A stretch of DNA of 64,000 bases, taken from assembly GCA_021890755.1 (NCBI GenBank), contig JAKKUQ010000005.1:1-64000 (forward strand), given 5' to 3'. The first letter of the stretch is position 1; each line of letters starts with the position of its first letter. The notes beneath the pieces are model-generated. The model saw only the letters and a list, made by a program, of their open reading frames with translations. It was not told the origin of the DNA and did not search any database. A program made the position numbers and the translations under genes. This document shows, one piece after another, positions 54,309 to 63,593 of this stretch. The stretch comes from Thermosediminibacteraceae bacterium. Lineage in GTDB: Bacteria > Bacillota > Thermosediminibacteria > Thermosediminibacterales > Thermosediminibacteraceae.

Positions 54309-55082
54309 TTAAACAAAGCGCAAATTAAGGGTGCCCAGCCCGTGGAAGGACACAGTAAACACATCTCCTGCAGCCGCATCCACCGCTGCGGTTATAGCCC
54401 CAGAGAGTATTATTTCGCCCGCCTCCAGTGCGATGTCAAAAGCAGCTAGTTTGTTGGCAAGCCACGCGACCGCTGCCGCTGGGTGTCCCCATACAGCCGC
54501 TCCCGCGCCGGTATTGACGACCTCACCATTTTTTTCTAGCACCATCCCTATAAGGCGCAAATCTAGGTCTTTGACAGGTACCATCCTGCTGCCTAGAACA
54601 AAGCGGGCGCTGGAAGCATTGTCAGCTATAGTATCGGCAAGTTTTATTTTCCAATCTTTGATACGGCTATCCACTATCTCTATCGCAGGCATTATGCCTT
54701 CGGTGGCCCTTAAAACATCGGCAATGGTCACCCCAGGGCCTTTTAAAGTATCTTTTAGAATAAAGGCCAGCTCGCCCTCTACGCGCGGCCAAATTAAGTC
54801 TTCCCTCCTGCAAGGCTCACCTTCCGGAAGCAGCATATTGTCTAGCAGATGGCCGTAATCCGGTTCATTTACTCCCAGAAGATTTTGCATGGCTTTACTT
54901 GTAAGTCCAATCTTTTTCCCTATTATCCTCCTGCCCTGTTTGAGTTTCATTTCAACTCCGGCAAGCTGGATACGGTAGGCATCCTCTACGGTCAAACCAG
55001 GGTAAGTAGAGGTTAGAGGTTCAATTGGCTTGCGTGTCTCTTCTGCCTCTAAAAGTCTAACCGCTATAGCCTTGAAATCCAT
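54309..55082 (-). CDS. 2-oxopent-4-enoate hydratase / 4-oxalocrotonate decarboxylase family
   Basis: 257 residues. Fumarylacetoacetate-hydrolase-like fold: [25 protein letters not shown], the metal-binding [11 protein letters not shown] (two Glu), and [11 protein letters not shown]. It would hydrate 2-hydroxypentadienoate to 4-hydroxy-2-oxovalerate, the substrate of the aldolase; the decarboxylase of the same family cannot be excluded. ATG at 55082 has AAAGGAGG about 12 nt before it and overlaps the end of the CinA-like gene. Confidence 0.88.
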   Translation of the reverse strand: MDFKAIAVRLLEAEETRKPIEPLTSTYPGLTVEDAYRIQLAGVEMKLKQGRRIIGKKIGLTSKAMQNLLGVNEPDYGHLLDNMLLPEGEPCRREDLIWPRVEGELAFILKDTLKGPGVTIADVLRATEGIMPAIEIVDSRIKDWKIKLADTIADNASSARFVLGSRMVPVKDLDLRLIGMVLEKNGEVVNTGAGAAVWGHPAAAVAWLANKLAAFDIALEAGEIILSGAITAAVDAAAGDVFTVSFHGLGTLNLRFV

Positions 55083-55980
55083 GGTGTTCACTACCTCCTT
55101 TTCCCATGCTCTCATGCCAGCGCTTACGCAATACTCCAGCAATTTTCTCGGCTAAACTGGCATCATCTAAACTCTGAACCAGGCCCTCCAACAAAGCCTG
55201 GCACGCCAGCCTCACCTCTTCATGAGGTCCCGGCAAGGCTATTAACCGTGCCACACCCACCCTGCCTACGGCTATACGTACACCCTCTTTGTGATGACGG
55301 TTACAATCTGGGGTAAATTTCAATATCCAGGGTGTGTGCGCCTTAGGATCAAGGCGAAGGATCGCTTCTATGTTGCAGTCCTTGTCTTCTGCTCCCACAC
55401 CACCTGTTGTAATTATGAGGCCATACCCACGCTCCAGTGATCCTTCCAACCGGTTGACCACAGCTACTAAATCGTCTTCTAAAATTCCCCCAAAATCGGC
55501 TTTGAAACCAGCCTTAGTCAGAACTTCAATTATATATGGGGAATTAGTATCACGAATTTTCCCTGCCAGCACCTCGCTACCCGAAGCAAAAACCAGCGCT
55601 CTCCGCGTTACAGCTTGGGTAATTTCAGATGTCATTCGTGCTGAAGTAACAAGAATCTTTTGGGCTTCAGCAGGTTCTAGAGCAATCAGCCCTAATACTC
55701 CTTCCGAGTGTACTTCAGCTTTCGGCCCTATAATTACACCCGGCACCTCCTGAAGCCGCTTTAAAATCTCCGCTTTCTTGCCAGCAACTGATTCAGCCTG
55801 CACCTGGCGACGCAAGATATCAAAAGCTACCAGCCCCTGCCGCACGTCCACTACCATGACTTCATGAGTATCAAGACCCAAAGCCTGTGCTGCTGCAGCA
55901 GCCACCTCCTTGAGGTCGGCTCCAAGAAGGTCTATATCTTCAACCCAAAAAGTAGTTTTCTCCAGCAAATCCCATTCCAT
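55057..55980 (-). CDS. CinA/MoaB-like molybdopterin-binding domain protein
   Basis: 307 residues. The C-terminal two thirds are a MoCF (molybdopterin-binding) domain: LVFASGSEVLAGKIRDTNSPYI-type block, ITTGGVGAEDKD, and the LIALPGPHEE end. The N-terminal about 120 residues are unassigned and vary in this group. It lacks the CinA deamidase domain. ATG at 55980 has GGAG at 8 nt. Together with the NadC/ModD-like gene it points towards molybdenum-cofactor enzymes, yet no molybdenum hydroxylase is encoded in the window. Confidence 0.8.
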   Translation of the reverse strand: MEWDLLEKTTFWVEDIDLLGADLKEVAAAAAQALGLDTHEVMVVDVRQGLVAFDILRRQVQAESVAGKKAEILKRLQEVPGVIIGPKAEVHSEGVLGLIALEPAEAQKILVTSARMTSEITQAVTRRALVFASGSEVLAGKIRDTNSPYIIEVLTKAGFKADFGGILEDDLVAVVNRLEGSLERGYGLIITTGGVGAEDKDCNIEAILRLDPKAHTPWILKFTPDCNRHHKEGVRIAVGRVGVARLIALPGPHEEVRLACQALLEGLVQSLDDASLAEKIAGVLRKRWHESMGKGGSEHHGFQGYSG

Positions 55981-55997
55981 CGTTTTCACTCCAATAC

Positions 55998-56804
55998 TCA
56001 AATTAGATTGTATTTTTTAACATCCAGTGTGAAGTCCAGCAAAGGTGCATCAATGATGGCCCGTCCTACATCCACAATATCGGCACCCGCAGCTATGATC
56101 TCGTCCAGTTCATCTCTTGTTACTCCACCGCTGAAAGCGAGTCTTATTTTTTCGCGAAAACCTTCTTTCGAAGCTACTTCGTTTACCAACACCAAATCCT
56201 GTAGCTTACCGGTATCCACCATCAGTATATTTGCTCCTTCCGCGACAGCTTCTTTGGCTTCTTCTGTCAGAGGAGCCTCTTCGCCCCGCAGTTGAACTAC
56301 CACTACCCTCCCCTCAAGTTTCCGGGCTCTACGCACCGCCGGGCCCACACCCCCGAACATTCGTACATAATTCTTATCAAGATAGACAAAGGGCTCATCC
56401 ACAATGCGGATTCCCGCACCGCCAACAGCTATAGCCTGGCGTAAGTCCTGCCTTACCTCAGGAGGCACTTTCTTCCAAGCACCGCAGACAACACGAATCC
56501 TGCCCCGAGCCTTATCCACCATCTCGGCTGCCGCTGTAGCTACACCTGACGCCTTGCCAATAACTCCCAACAGCTGTTCCTCAGCCCGAGCTACCTGCCA
56601 TGCATCACCCCAAGCCCGGCATATACACTTACCTTCCTCGATTTTTGTGCCGTCAGGAGACAGCTCTTCGAGTTTAAGCCCTAATTCCTGAGCTTCTTTT
56701 TACAATCTTTCGGTACCAGCCAAAACTCCTTGCTGCCTAGCTGTTATTTCCAACATATACGTGCAACCGGTTAAGGGAGCGAAAAGAAAATCCCTGATAT
56801 CCAC
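55998..56804 (-). pseudogene. NadC/ModD-like phosphoribosyltransferase with an in-frame stop
   Basis: A frame from a GTG at 56804 (AAGGTGG 6 nt before it) reads VDIRDFLFAPLTGCTYMLEI, then TAA at codon 35 (56700-56702, ...AGTERL-stop-KEAQELGLKL), and continues in the same frame to 55998. The rest is a quinolinate phosphoribosyltransferase fold: LLGVIGKASGVATAA, KVPPEVRQDLRQAIAVGGAGIRI, FSGGVTRDELDEIIAAGADIVDVG. Total 268 residues without the stop. Catalytic residues of NadC cannot all be confirmed, so ModD-type function is possible. It is the first gene of the operon; the product from 56570 would lack the N-domain. Confidence 0.8.
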
Positions 56805-56902
56805 CAGCGACCACCTTTCGGTATTATCCGATCCTATTCGACATTACTGTAATATAATTATTCGTCATGCTTTTTGCTTATTCCTGCAACAACGGAGATA
56901 AA

Positions 56903-56915
56903 ATTGTTCGACAAT
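56903..56915. promoter_or_regulatory. Small palindrome upstream of the NadC-like operon
   Basis: ATTGTTCGACAAT with 5-bp arms about a 3-nt centre, in the 56805-57000 gap. A TTCGACATT variant recurs near 56828. It could be an IclR site. No gene is seen in this gap. Confidence 0.3.
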
Positions 56916-56993
56916 ATCAAAAATTTTTGGTTTTTGTTTGAAGAATAATGCTCCTAATAATGCTCCTCAGCTTTTAACCTGAAGTTTAGTAGC

Positions 56994-57022
56994 AAAAAAA
57001 GAGGGCTTTTCAAAAGCCCCCG
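56994..57022 (-). terminator. Rho-independent terminator
   Basis: Minus-strand stem GGGGGCTTTT / AAAAGCCCTC with a one-base loop centre, then TTTTTTT. It follows the carbonic anhydrase gene. Confidence 0.8.
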
Positions 57023-57030
57023 TAAACAAG

Positions 57031-57537
57031 CTATTCATGTATATATGCTTTCGCCAGCCTTACGTACTCTTCGGCGTTCTTTTTTATCTTTTCTATTTGT
57101 TCTTCCGTTAGCTCCCTCACCACTTTTGCTGGCACCCCCAAGGCCAGGCTGTAAGGAGGGATTTCCTTTCCCTCGGGCACTATAGAACCAGCACCAACCA
57201 GTGCCCCCTCACCTATAACGGCGCCATCCAGCACGATGGCACCCATGCCGATGAGAGCGCCGTCCTTTACGGTGCAGCCGTGGAGTATGGCGTTGTGCCC
57301 TACAGTTACGTTGTTTCCGATCGTTACCGCGTGCGTTTCGGTGACGTGGATTACAGTACCGTCCTGGATATTGGTATTAGTCCCTATCTTTATGCTATTT
57401 ATATCTCCTCTTATAACCGCTCGATGCCATACGCTGGAATTCTCCCCTACCGTAACATCACCTATGATGTCGGCGGTGGGCGCAATAAAACAGCTTTCAT
57501 GGATATTGGGTCTTTTCCCATTGAAATCCTGTATCAC
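57031..57537 (-). CDS. Gamma-type carbonic anhydrase-like hexapeptide protein
   Basis: 168 residues. Left-handed beta helix from hexapeptide repeats (VTVGENSSVWHRAVIRGDIN, IGTNTNIQDGTVIHV, IGNNVTVGHNAILHG). Zinc ligands correspond to His in VIHVTETHA and VGHNAILHG. Related to YrdA, PaaY and CaiE; catalysis is not assured. GTG start follows AAGGAGG. It is monocistronic and divergent from the cupin gene. Confidence 0.9.
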   Translation of the reverse strand: MIQDFNGKRPNIHESCFIAPTADIIGDVTVGENSSVWHRAVIRGDINSIKIGTNTNIQDGTVIHVTETHAVTIGNNVTVGHNAILHGCTVKDGALIGMGAIVLDGAVIGEGALVGAGSIVPEGKEIPPYSLALGVPAKVVRELTEEQIEKIKKNAEEYVRLAKAYIHE

Positions 57538-57652
57538 GTTCGAAAATCCTCCTTAGTGTAAAAAATTGGTGTTATGTGATTTATGTCATACATATTTTAT
57601 CACAAATCGATAAAATATAGAAAAGAAGCTTAGTCTATGAGGAGGTTTATTT

Positions 57653-58000
57653 ATGGAACAAACCGGCAAATTCATAAAAAACATAACCCATTCTCAGGTC
57701 CACAATATAGTTGATTTAGTGGAATACAGGGAAGGAAGGGTGGAAAGCCGCACCCTTGCTCAGGGTAAAAATTTGAGTCTCACGCTTTTCGCCTTTGACA
57801 AAGGCGAGGAAATCAGCGCCCATTCTTCTCCCGGCGATGCCCTGGTCCACATTCTAGACGGCGAGGCTGAAATCACTATTGGCGATGAAAAATTCCGCTT
57901 AAAAGCCGGCGAGATGATAGTGATGCCCGCCGGAGTCCCCCATGCTTTATATGCGGTGGAAAGATTCAAGATGTTTCTTGCAGTAGTTTTCCAGCCTTAA
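57653..58000 (+). CDS. Cupin domain protein
   Basis: 115 residues, one double-stranded beta-helix. Cupin motif 1 is ISAHSSPGDALVHILDGEAE, with only part of the usual His/Glu set, and motif 2 ends in MPAGVPHALYA. Such small cupins bind a metal or sugar; substrate unknown. GAGGAGG precedes the ATG. It lies 27 nt before the DUF438 gene and is probably co-transcribed with it. Confidence 0.85.
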   Translation: MEQTGKFIKNITHSQVHNIVDLVEYREGRVESRTLAQGKNLSLTLFAFDKGEEISAHSSPGDALVHILDGEAEITIGDEKFRLKAGEMIVMPAGVPHALYAVERFKMFLAVVFQP

Positions 58001-58027
58001 ATTAATCTAAATTGGGAGGTGCTAATC

Positions 58028-59257
58028 ATGTCAGAACTTATTCATAATAGGGAGTACCGGATCAAGGCTTTAAAGGAATTGATAATGGACCTGCACAGGG
58101 GCAAAAGCGTAGATGAGGTAAAGCAAAGGTTCAGAGAAATTATAAAAGACGTGTCCGCCGAAGAGGTCTCCGCCATGGAACAAGCGCTTATACAGGAAGG
58201 CATGCCCGTAGAGGAGGTCCAAAGGCTCTGCGACGTTCACGCTGCCATATTTAAGGAAGCCTTAGAGCAAAAACCCCAACCCCAGGCCACTCCAGGCCAT
58301 CCGCTCAATACTTTCTTCAGGGAAAACCGGGCTATAGAAGAACTGATAGAAAAAGAGATAAACCCTCTCCTAAAAGATCTAAAAAGTGCTCAAACCGATA
58401 GGGAAAGGGAAGTCGCTCAAGCACTTTTAGAAAAGATAAACCTGCTTTTTGACGTAGAAAAGCACTATAAGAGAAAAGAAGAACTTCTCTTCCCGTACCT
58501 TGAAAAGTACGGCATATACGGTCCTTCCAAGGTGATGTGGGGCGTTGACGATGAAATAAGAAGCGACCTCAAAAGGGTGAGGGACATGCTCTACAATTAC
58601 ACCCCAGGTTCTAAAGAAACCGTGGTGGAAAAAATGACGGAACTTACAAATAAAATCAAGGAAATGATTTTTAAAGAGGAAAGAATACTCTTTCCCACCG
58701 CCAAGCAAAAACTGACCGAAGATGAGTGGTATCAAATTTACAAATCCGAAGATGAGATAGGATACTGCTTAGTGGAGCCCGAAGGCGAATGGAAGCCCCA
58801 GCGGGTGGACCTGGAAATGTTAAGCGAGGCTATTGCCGACAGCAGCACCAAAGGCTTTGTAAAGTTCTCCACCGGCATGCTCACACCAAAAGAGATAGAG
58901 CTAATCTTCAACCATCTTCCTGTCGATATCACCTTTGTGGACAAAGACGACACCGTGCGGTATTTTTCCGCTGGTAAAGACAGGATCTTTACAAGGCCCA
59001 AAACAGTTTTGGGCAGGAAGGTGCAGAACTGCCACCCTCCTGCGAGCTATCACATCGTTGAAAAGATCCTCCAGAACTTTAAAGAAGGCAAAAGGGATGT
59101 TGAGGAATTCTGGATAAACCTAAATGGCAAGCTTGTCCACATCCGTTACTTTGCTGTAAGGGACGAAGCAGGAAAATACGTGGGCACTCTCGAGGTGACC
59201 CAGGAAATAAGCCGGATAAAGGAGCTTCAGGGAGAAAAGAGACTTCTGGAAGATTAA
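58028..59257 (+). CDS. DUF438 / hemerythrin / PAS protein
   Basis: 409 residues. N-terminal DUF438 helical domain (1-75), a hemerythrin-like HHE bundle (about 95-240: HPLNTFFRENRAIEELI, DVEKHYKRKEELLFPYLE, KEERILFPTA), then a C-terminal PAS domain (about 285-400: ELIFNHLPVDITFVDKDDTV, GRKVQNCHPPASYHIVEKIL). Hemerythrin-like bundles bind di-iron and sense oxygen or NO. The ATG at 58028 follows GGGAGGTG. Likely a cytoplasmic redox or gas sensor in an anaerobe. Confidence 0.92.
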   Translation: MSELIHNREYRIKALKELIMDLHRGKSVDEVKQRFREIIKDVSAEEVSAMEQALIQEGMPVEEVQRLCDVHAAIFKEALEQKPQPQATPGHPLNTFFRENRAIEELIEKEINPLLKDLKSAQTDREREVAQALLEKINLLFDVEKHYKRKEELLFPYLEKYGIYGPSKVMWGVDDEIRSDLKRVRDMLYNYTPGSKETVVEKMTELTNKIKEMIFKEERILFPTAKQKLTEDEWYQIYKSEDEIGYCLVEPEGEWKPQRVDLEMLSEAIADSSTKGFVKFSTGMLTPKEIELIFNHLPVDITFVDKDDTVRYFSAGKDRIFTRPKTVLGRKVQNCHPPASYHIVEKILQNFKEGKRDVEEFWINLNGKLVHIRYFAVRDEAGKYVGTLEVTQEISRIKELQGEKRLLED

Positions 59258-59263
59258 AAAAAA

Positions 59264-59296
59264 TTGCTGCCCCTTGAAAAAGGGCAGCTTTATTTT
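59264..59296. terminator. Bidirectional terminator
   Basis: GCTGCCC/GGGCAGC stem with a 9-nt loop. T run on the plus side and A run before it, between the convergent DUF438 and DegV genes. Confidence 0.8.
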
Positions 59297-60146
59297 ACGC
59301 TCTTTCGAAAAAAACCGCCACGGTTCCCGGCCCCGCATGAGCTCCAATGACCGGGCCGATCCATGAGACCAGCACGTCTTTGGGATTGAATTTTTTCTTT
59401 ATGGTATCTACAAGCTCCATTGCCGTCTCTTCGTCGTCGGCATGACATACGCCTACCACCTGATTTTGAATATCTTTCGCCCTTTCTTCCATTATTTCCA
59501 GCATCCGTTTCAAGGCGTTTTTCTTTCCCCTTACCTTTTCCAGCGGCTCAACGGCGCCATCCGCAATATGTAAAATCGGCTTTATGTTCAGCAAACCACC
59601 TACGAAGGCTTGGGCTGCTGAAAGTCGCCCTCCCCTTTTCAGGTATTCAAGGGAATCCACAGTAAAAACGTGTTCCAAACGGTGAGCGTAAGGTTCCACT
59701 GTACTTACGATCTCCTCCGGCGAGCGTCCCTCTGCTGCCATGCGGGCAGCTTTCAGAACCACCATCCCCAGGCCAAGGCTTACACATTTTGAGTCGAAGA
59801 TTTTTATTTTTTCCGGATCCGGCATATTGTTTTTTGCCAGCAGAGCAGCTTCATAGCTTTTTGACAATTTGGAAGAAAGTCCTATAACTATGGGGGTTTT
59901 ATCCTGCTCCAGGCATTCTTTGTAGCATTCCATATACCTTGCCGCAGTTACCTGTGAAGTAATAGGTATTATTTCGCCCCTGCGCATGAGGTCGTAAAAT
60001 TCCTTAACAGAAAGATGAGAGATGTCTTTTTCCGGATCGTCTTTTAAAGCCACCGGCATAGAAAGCACCTTAACCGGCAGCCCTTTTATGTCGATATCCT
60101 GCGGAAAGTCGCATGAGGTATCGGTAATTATTATACTACCTGCCAA
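59295..60146 (-). CDS. DegV family fatty-acid-binding protein
   Basis: 283 residues. Two-domain DegV fold that binds one fatty acid: IIITDTSCDFPQDI, ITSQVTAARYMECYKECLEQ, and RLEHVFTVDSLEYLKRGGRLS. FakB-type proteins present fatty acids to the kinase FakA. TTG start follows AAGGAGG. It is monocistronic. Confidence 0.92.
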   Translation of the reverse strand: MAGSIIITDTSCDFPQDIDIKGLPVKVLSMPVALKDDPEKDISHLSVKEFYDLMRRGEIIPITSQVTAARYMECYKECLEQDKTPIVIGLSSKLSKSYEAALLAKNNMPDPEKIKIFDSKCVSLGLGMVVLKAARMAAEGRSPEEIVSTVEPYAHRLEHVFTVDSLEYLKRGGRLSAAQAFVGGLLNIKPILHIADGAVEPLEKVRGKKNALKRMLEIMEERAKDIQNQVVGVCHADDEETAMELVDTIKKKFNPKDVLVSWIGPVIGAHAGPGTVAVFFERA

Positions 60147-60219
60147 TTTGCATTTCCTCCTTTAAACAGATTCTATTAGATTCTTTACTCTGATTTTGGA
60201 AATCCTACTTTGTTTTTTA

Positions 60220-61116
60220 TTAGACCCTGTTTATCTTATCGATATTTTCAATATTTTCATCTATTACACCGAATTCATAACCTTCATTTCTCAGGTACTC
60301 GATTATCCAGGGCAAAATTTCCAGCGTTTCTCTTTTTGAATTCATATCGTGCATTAAAAGCACAACCGGATTTTTCCCTTTCGTCGTGAGCCTGACGTAG
60401 TCCATCATCTGTTCCCTGGAAGGAGGTGGTTTCAACGCATCGCCGGCGGAAGCGTTCCAGTCGACATAGATGTACCCTTCCTTTTTCAGCCGCTCGGCAA
60501 TTTTTTTCATAATATCCGCGCCGCCGTACCTTATGCTTACCAGGTTGTCGGAGCCTCCGGGAAAGCGGATTATTCGGGGCCTTATTCCTGTGGCTTCGTA
60601 AATCATTTCCTCCTGCTTTTTAAGATCGGCCATGAAGTTTTCCACGGAAGAATAGATCAAATCGTAACGGTGACTGTAAGTGTGGTTGCCCAATACGTGC
60701 CCTTTTTCATAAATCATCCTGTACATTTCCTTATAATTCTTTTTATTCCACCCATTTACGAAAAAGGTGGCCTTAACCCCGTACCTTTCTAATACCTCCA
60801 GTATCTCAGGCGTATTTGAGCTGGGTCCGTCATCAAAGGTAAGGTAGGCCACTTTGTTTTCTTTTAGCCCCCGGAAATAAGAACTTTCTATACCGAGAAA
60901 TCTTTGGGCAAGCAGCGTATTGAGCTCTCCGCCGTAATATTCCTCCCATTCCCCTAAAACTTCGCCGGCCTGGGTTTTGTCGGGGGTTTTGCTGTCATCT
61001 ACCACGCCGGAAAGGTAGCCCTCGCTGTAAAATGCGAGCGCGGTCCCAAAGATCGCGCCGAAAATCACCACCAAAGCCACTAAAACCGCAAGACCCCTCT
61101 TCCCTTTAAGCCCCAT
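60220..61116 (-). CDS. Polysaccharide deacetylase, membrane-anchored (NodB domain)
   Basis: 298 residues. One N-terminal helix (VLVALVVIFGAIFGTALAF) then a NodB domain: catalytic VAYLTFDDGPSSNTPEIL, metal ligands in NHTYSHRYDL, RFPGGSDN, and VLLMHDM. Removes acetyl groups from peptidoglycan or a related polymer. Resembles sporulation deacetylase PdaA-type proteins; which one is unclear. The ATG at 61116 was used; a TTG directly upstream is possible. Confidence 0.9.
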   Translation of the reverse strand: MGLKGKRGLAVLVALVVIFGAIFGTALAFYSEGYLSGVVDDSKTPDKTQAGEVLGEWEEYYGGELNTLLAQRFLGIESSYFRGLKENKVAYLTFDDGPSSNTPEILEVLERYGVKATFFVNGWNKKNYKEMYRMIYEKGHVLGNHTYSHRYDLIYSSVENFMADLKKQEEMIYEATGIRPRIIRFPGGSDNLVSIRYGGADIMKKIAERLKKEGYIYVDWNASAGDALKPPPSREQMMDYVRLTTKGKNPVVLLMHDMNSKRETLEILPWIIEYLRNEGYEFGVIDENIENIDKINRV

Positions 61117-61187
61117 CAAAAATCAACTTCTTTCCATATTCATACTTTATTCCATCATATCAGTTCAGGAATCTTTTGTAAACAGGT

Positions 61188-61646
61188 TTATTCTACTAAC
61201 CTTCTATAAATCTCCCCTACCGTTTTTTTCAGCACAGGATGCTGGAACTCGGGGTCTATCTCGGCGATGGGACCCATCACAAAGGTCCTGTTGTGGGCGT
61301 CGGGGTGGGGCACTACAAGGCCATCTTCCTCGATCACCATGTCTTCGTAAAATATAAGGTCGAGGTCTATGTTGCGCGGTCCCCAGCGAACTTTCCTTTC
61401 TCTACCCATTTCCCTTTCAATTTCAAGGAGTGTTTTTAAAAGTTCCCTTGGAGTAAGCTCCGTTTCCACCAGGCAGGCCGCGTTCAAAAATTTGTCCTGA
61501 TCCTTATACCCGTAAGGTTCCGTTTCAATTACGGAAGACACTTTAAGAATTTTTATGCCCCGCCTCTTTATCCTTTCCATTGCCTCTTTTATGTTCTTTT
61601 CGCGGTCCCCTAGGTTGCTCCCCAGGGCTATGAACGCTCTTGGCAT
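61188..61646 (-). CDS. folK: 6-hydroxymethyl-7,8-dihydropterin pyrophosphokinase
   Basis: 152 residues. The HPPK motifs are FIALGSNLGDREKN and WGPRNIDLDLIFYEDM. It adds pyrophosphate to the pterin alcohol. Its start overlaps the folP end by 19 nt. Last gene of the folate operon. Confidence 0.94.
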   Translation of the reverse strand: MPRAFIALGSNLGDREKNIKEAMERIKRRGIKILKVSSVIETEPYGYKDQDKFLNAACLVETELTPRELLKTLLEIEREMGRERKVRWGPRNIDLDLIFYEDMVIEEDGLVVPHPDAHNRTFVMGPIAEIDPEFQHPVLKKTVGEIYRRLVE

Positions 61647-62824
61647 TTTACCGCCTCCAGGAGGTCCATTACCCGTCTGTTTTCCCTTACATCGTGCACC
61701 CTTACTATATCAACCCCTTTCAGGACGCAAAGGGCAGTAACCGCAAGAGTACCTTCAAGCCTTTCATCGGGAGGCACATCGCCCAACGCCTTTCCTATGA
61801 AAGTCTTCCTCGATGCTCCTATCAGCAAAAGCTTGTTCAGGCTTTGAAACTCCTTAATCCTTCCTAATATTTCTAGGTTGTGTTCGTACTTTTTCCCGAA
61901 GCCAATTCCCGGATCCAGGATTATCCTTGCAGGATCTACACCGGAAGAGGCGGCGAATTCCATCCTTTCTACAAAGTATTCGGCTATTTCCCTTATCACG
62001 TCGTCGTAATGGGGGTTCTGCTGCATATCCCTTGGCGTGCCTTTAATATGCATCAGCACAAGAGGAGCTTTAGACTCAGCCACTACTTTTACAAGGTCTT
62101 TATCAAATTGAAGCCCGCTGATATCGTTGACTATATCCGCTCCCGCCTCGAGGGCCTTCTCGGCCACTCTCGCCCTGTATGTATCCACCGATATGGGAAT
62201 TTGAGGAAAGTTTTCCCGCAACAACTTTACGGCAGGGACCACCCTCCTCAGTTCCTCTTCCTCGTCCACGGGTTCCGACCCCGGGCGGGTGGAAAGTCCA
62301 CCTATATCTATGATATCAGCTCCGTTTTCTATCATATATGAAGCTGTCTCAAGGACCTGATTTAAGTCCTGCTTTCTCGAACCTGCAAAAAAAGAATCGG
62401 GAGTGACATTTATTATCCCCATTAGCCGAGTCCTCTCGAAAGTTATCTTTCTGCCCCAGGGACTTTCGATATATTCCGGCTTTCTGCTTTTAAGGTAATC
62501 CTTAAGTTTTGCCCTTACTTCCTGCAGTCCGAAATAATTGGCGCTTTCCAGTTTTTGGACGAGGGCTTCATAATGCTTCTTAGTCCCCAGAAGAATCACA
62601 TCGGACCTTTCGACCTTACAATTTACGGCATATTTATGAACCACCGCATCCCCACCCAAGGAAAGCATTTCCTGCTTTAGGATGTTAGCTCCGGGCGATA
62701 AAATACCAAAAATTTTTAGTGGTATAATCCTAGATTTTCGCTCAAAAATGGCAAAGGATGCGGGATGAGCTCCCACCCTTTCCATTTCCGACCTTAAATA
62801 ATAAGGAGTAAGTTCTAGAATCAT
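61628..62824 (-). CDS. folP: Dihydropteroate synthase with clostridial N-terminal domain
   Basis: 398 residues. The catalytic barrel begins near 140: LMGIINVTPDSFFAGSR (pterin loop), ADIIDIGGLSTRPGS, ISVDTYRARVAEKA, DPGIGFGK, IGASRKTFIGKALG. The N-terminal about 130 residues are an extra domain found in clostridial forms. ATG at 62824 starts two nt after the folE2 stop, with GGGTGG before it. Joins p-aminobenzoate to the pterin. Confidence 0.93.
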   Translation of the reverse strand: MILELTPYYLRSEMERVGAHPASFAIFERKSRIIPLKIFGILSPGANILKQEMLSLGGDAVVHKYAVNCKVERSDVILLGTKKHYEALVQKLESANYFGLQEVRAKLKDYLKSRKPEYIESPWGRKITFERTRLMGIINVTPDSFFAGSRKQDLNQVLETASYMIENGADIIDIGGLSTRPGSEPVDEEEELRRVVPAVKLLRENFPQIPISVDTYRARVAEKALEAGADIVNDISGLQFDKDLVKVVAESKAPLVLMHIKGTPRDMQQNPHYDDVIREIAEYFVERMEFAASSGVDPARIILDPGIGFGKKYEHNLEILGRIKEFQSLNKLLLIGASRKTFIGKALGDVPPDERLEGTLAVTALCVLKGVDIVRVHDVRENRRVMDLLEAVKCQERS

Positions 62825-62825
62825 T

Positions 62826-63593
62826 TTACATCCACCCTTTTTCCACGCACGCAAAGGCGTCGTGGTTATGGATACTTTCAAAGCTTGTAACTTGTACTTT
62901 GTACCATTCTATCGAGTCGTCTTTCTCCAGCTCCAGCGCCACGTCTCTTGTCACATCCTCCACAAATTTTGCGTTTTTGTAAGCCATTTCAGTCACGAAT
63001 TTTTCGTCGGGGCGTTTGAGGAGCGTATATATGGGACAGCTGGCGCTCCTTTCGGCTATTTCTGAAAGGTATTCAAACCAGATCATCTTTTTTGACCTCA
63101 CGTAAATTTCCACCATCGCCCTCTGGTTGTGCGCACCATTTTCGCTTATCTCCTTGGAACACGGACAAAGTGTGTGGACCGGAACCTTTACCCCCATTAT
63201 TATAGTAGATTCCACGCCTTTTTCAGCTTCTATAACAGCCTCGATTTTAAGCGGAGACGAAAGTCCCGATACCGGCGATACTTTCCACAAAAAGTATGGA
63301 AAGCGCATCTCCAGGTGACTTCTTTCCGCCTGTAGCTTTCCCTTAATGCTGGTGAGAATTTCTTCAAGAGCGCTTGGATTTAGCATTTCGAGGTTGTTTA
63401 AAACTTCCACAAACCTGCTCATGTGGGTGCCCCTAACGTCATGCTTTAAATCTACGGAAAGGCTTATTTTTGCCACAGTATACTGGTAGCCCCTGGTTTT
63501 ATCCAGCACTTTTAAGGGCCACTCGATGTTTTTTACGCCGACCTTTTTCAGTGGAACATTCCTTTCATCCCTTTCGCTCTGGACGTCCCTCAA
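62826..63593 (-). CDS. folE2: GTP cyclohydrolase FolE2 (type IB)
   Basis: 255 residues. The metal-independent-of-zinc type: KHDVRGTHMSRFVEVL, the PVHTLCPCSKEISENGAHNQR block with its metal Cys, and SFESIHNHDAFA. Makes dihydroneopterin triphosphate from GTP. TTG start follows GGGGAGGGG and overlaps the PTPS stop. FolE2 is used instead of FolE1 in zinc-poor conditions or in lineages lacking FolE1. Confidence 0.94.
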   Translation of the reverse strand: MRDVQSERDERNVPLKKVGVKNIEWPLKVLDKTRGYQYTVAKISLSVDLKHDVRGTHMSRFVEVLNNLEMLNPSALEEILTSIKGKLQAERSHLEMRFPYFLWKVSPVSGLSSPLKIEAVIEAEKGVESTIIMGVKVPVHTLCPCSKEISENGAHNQRAMVEIYVRSKKMIWFEYLSEIAERSASCPIYTLLKRPDEKFVTEMAYKNAKFVEDVTRDVALELEKDDSIEWYKVQVTSFESIHNHDAFACVEKGWM

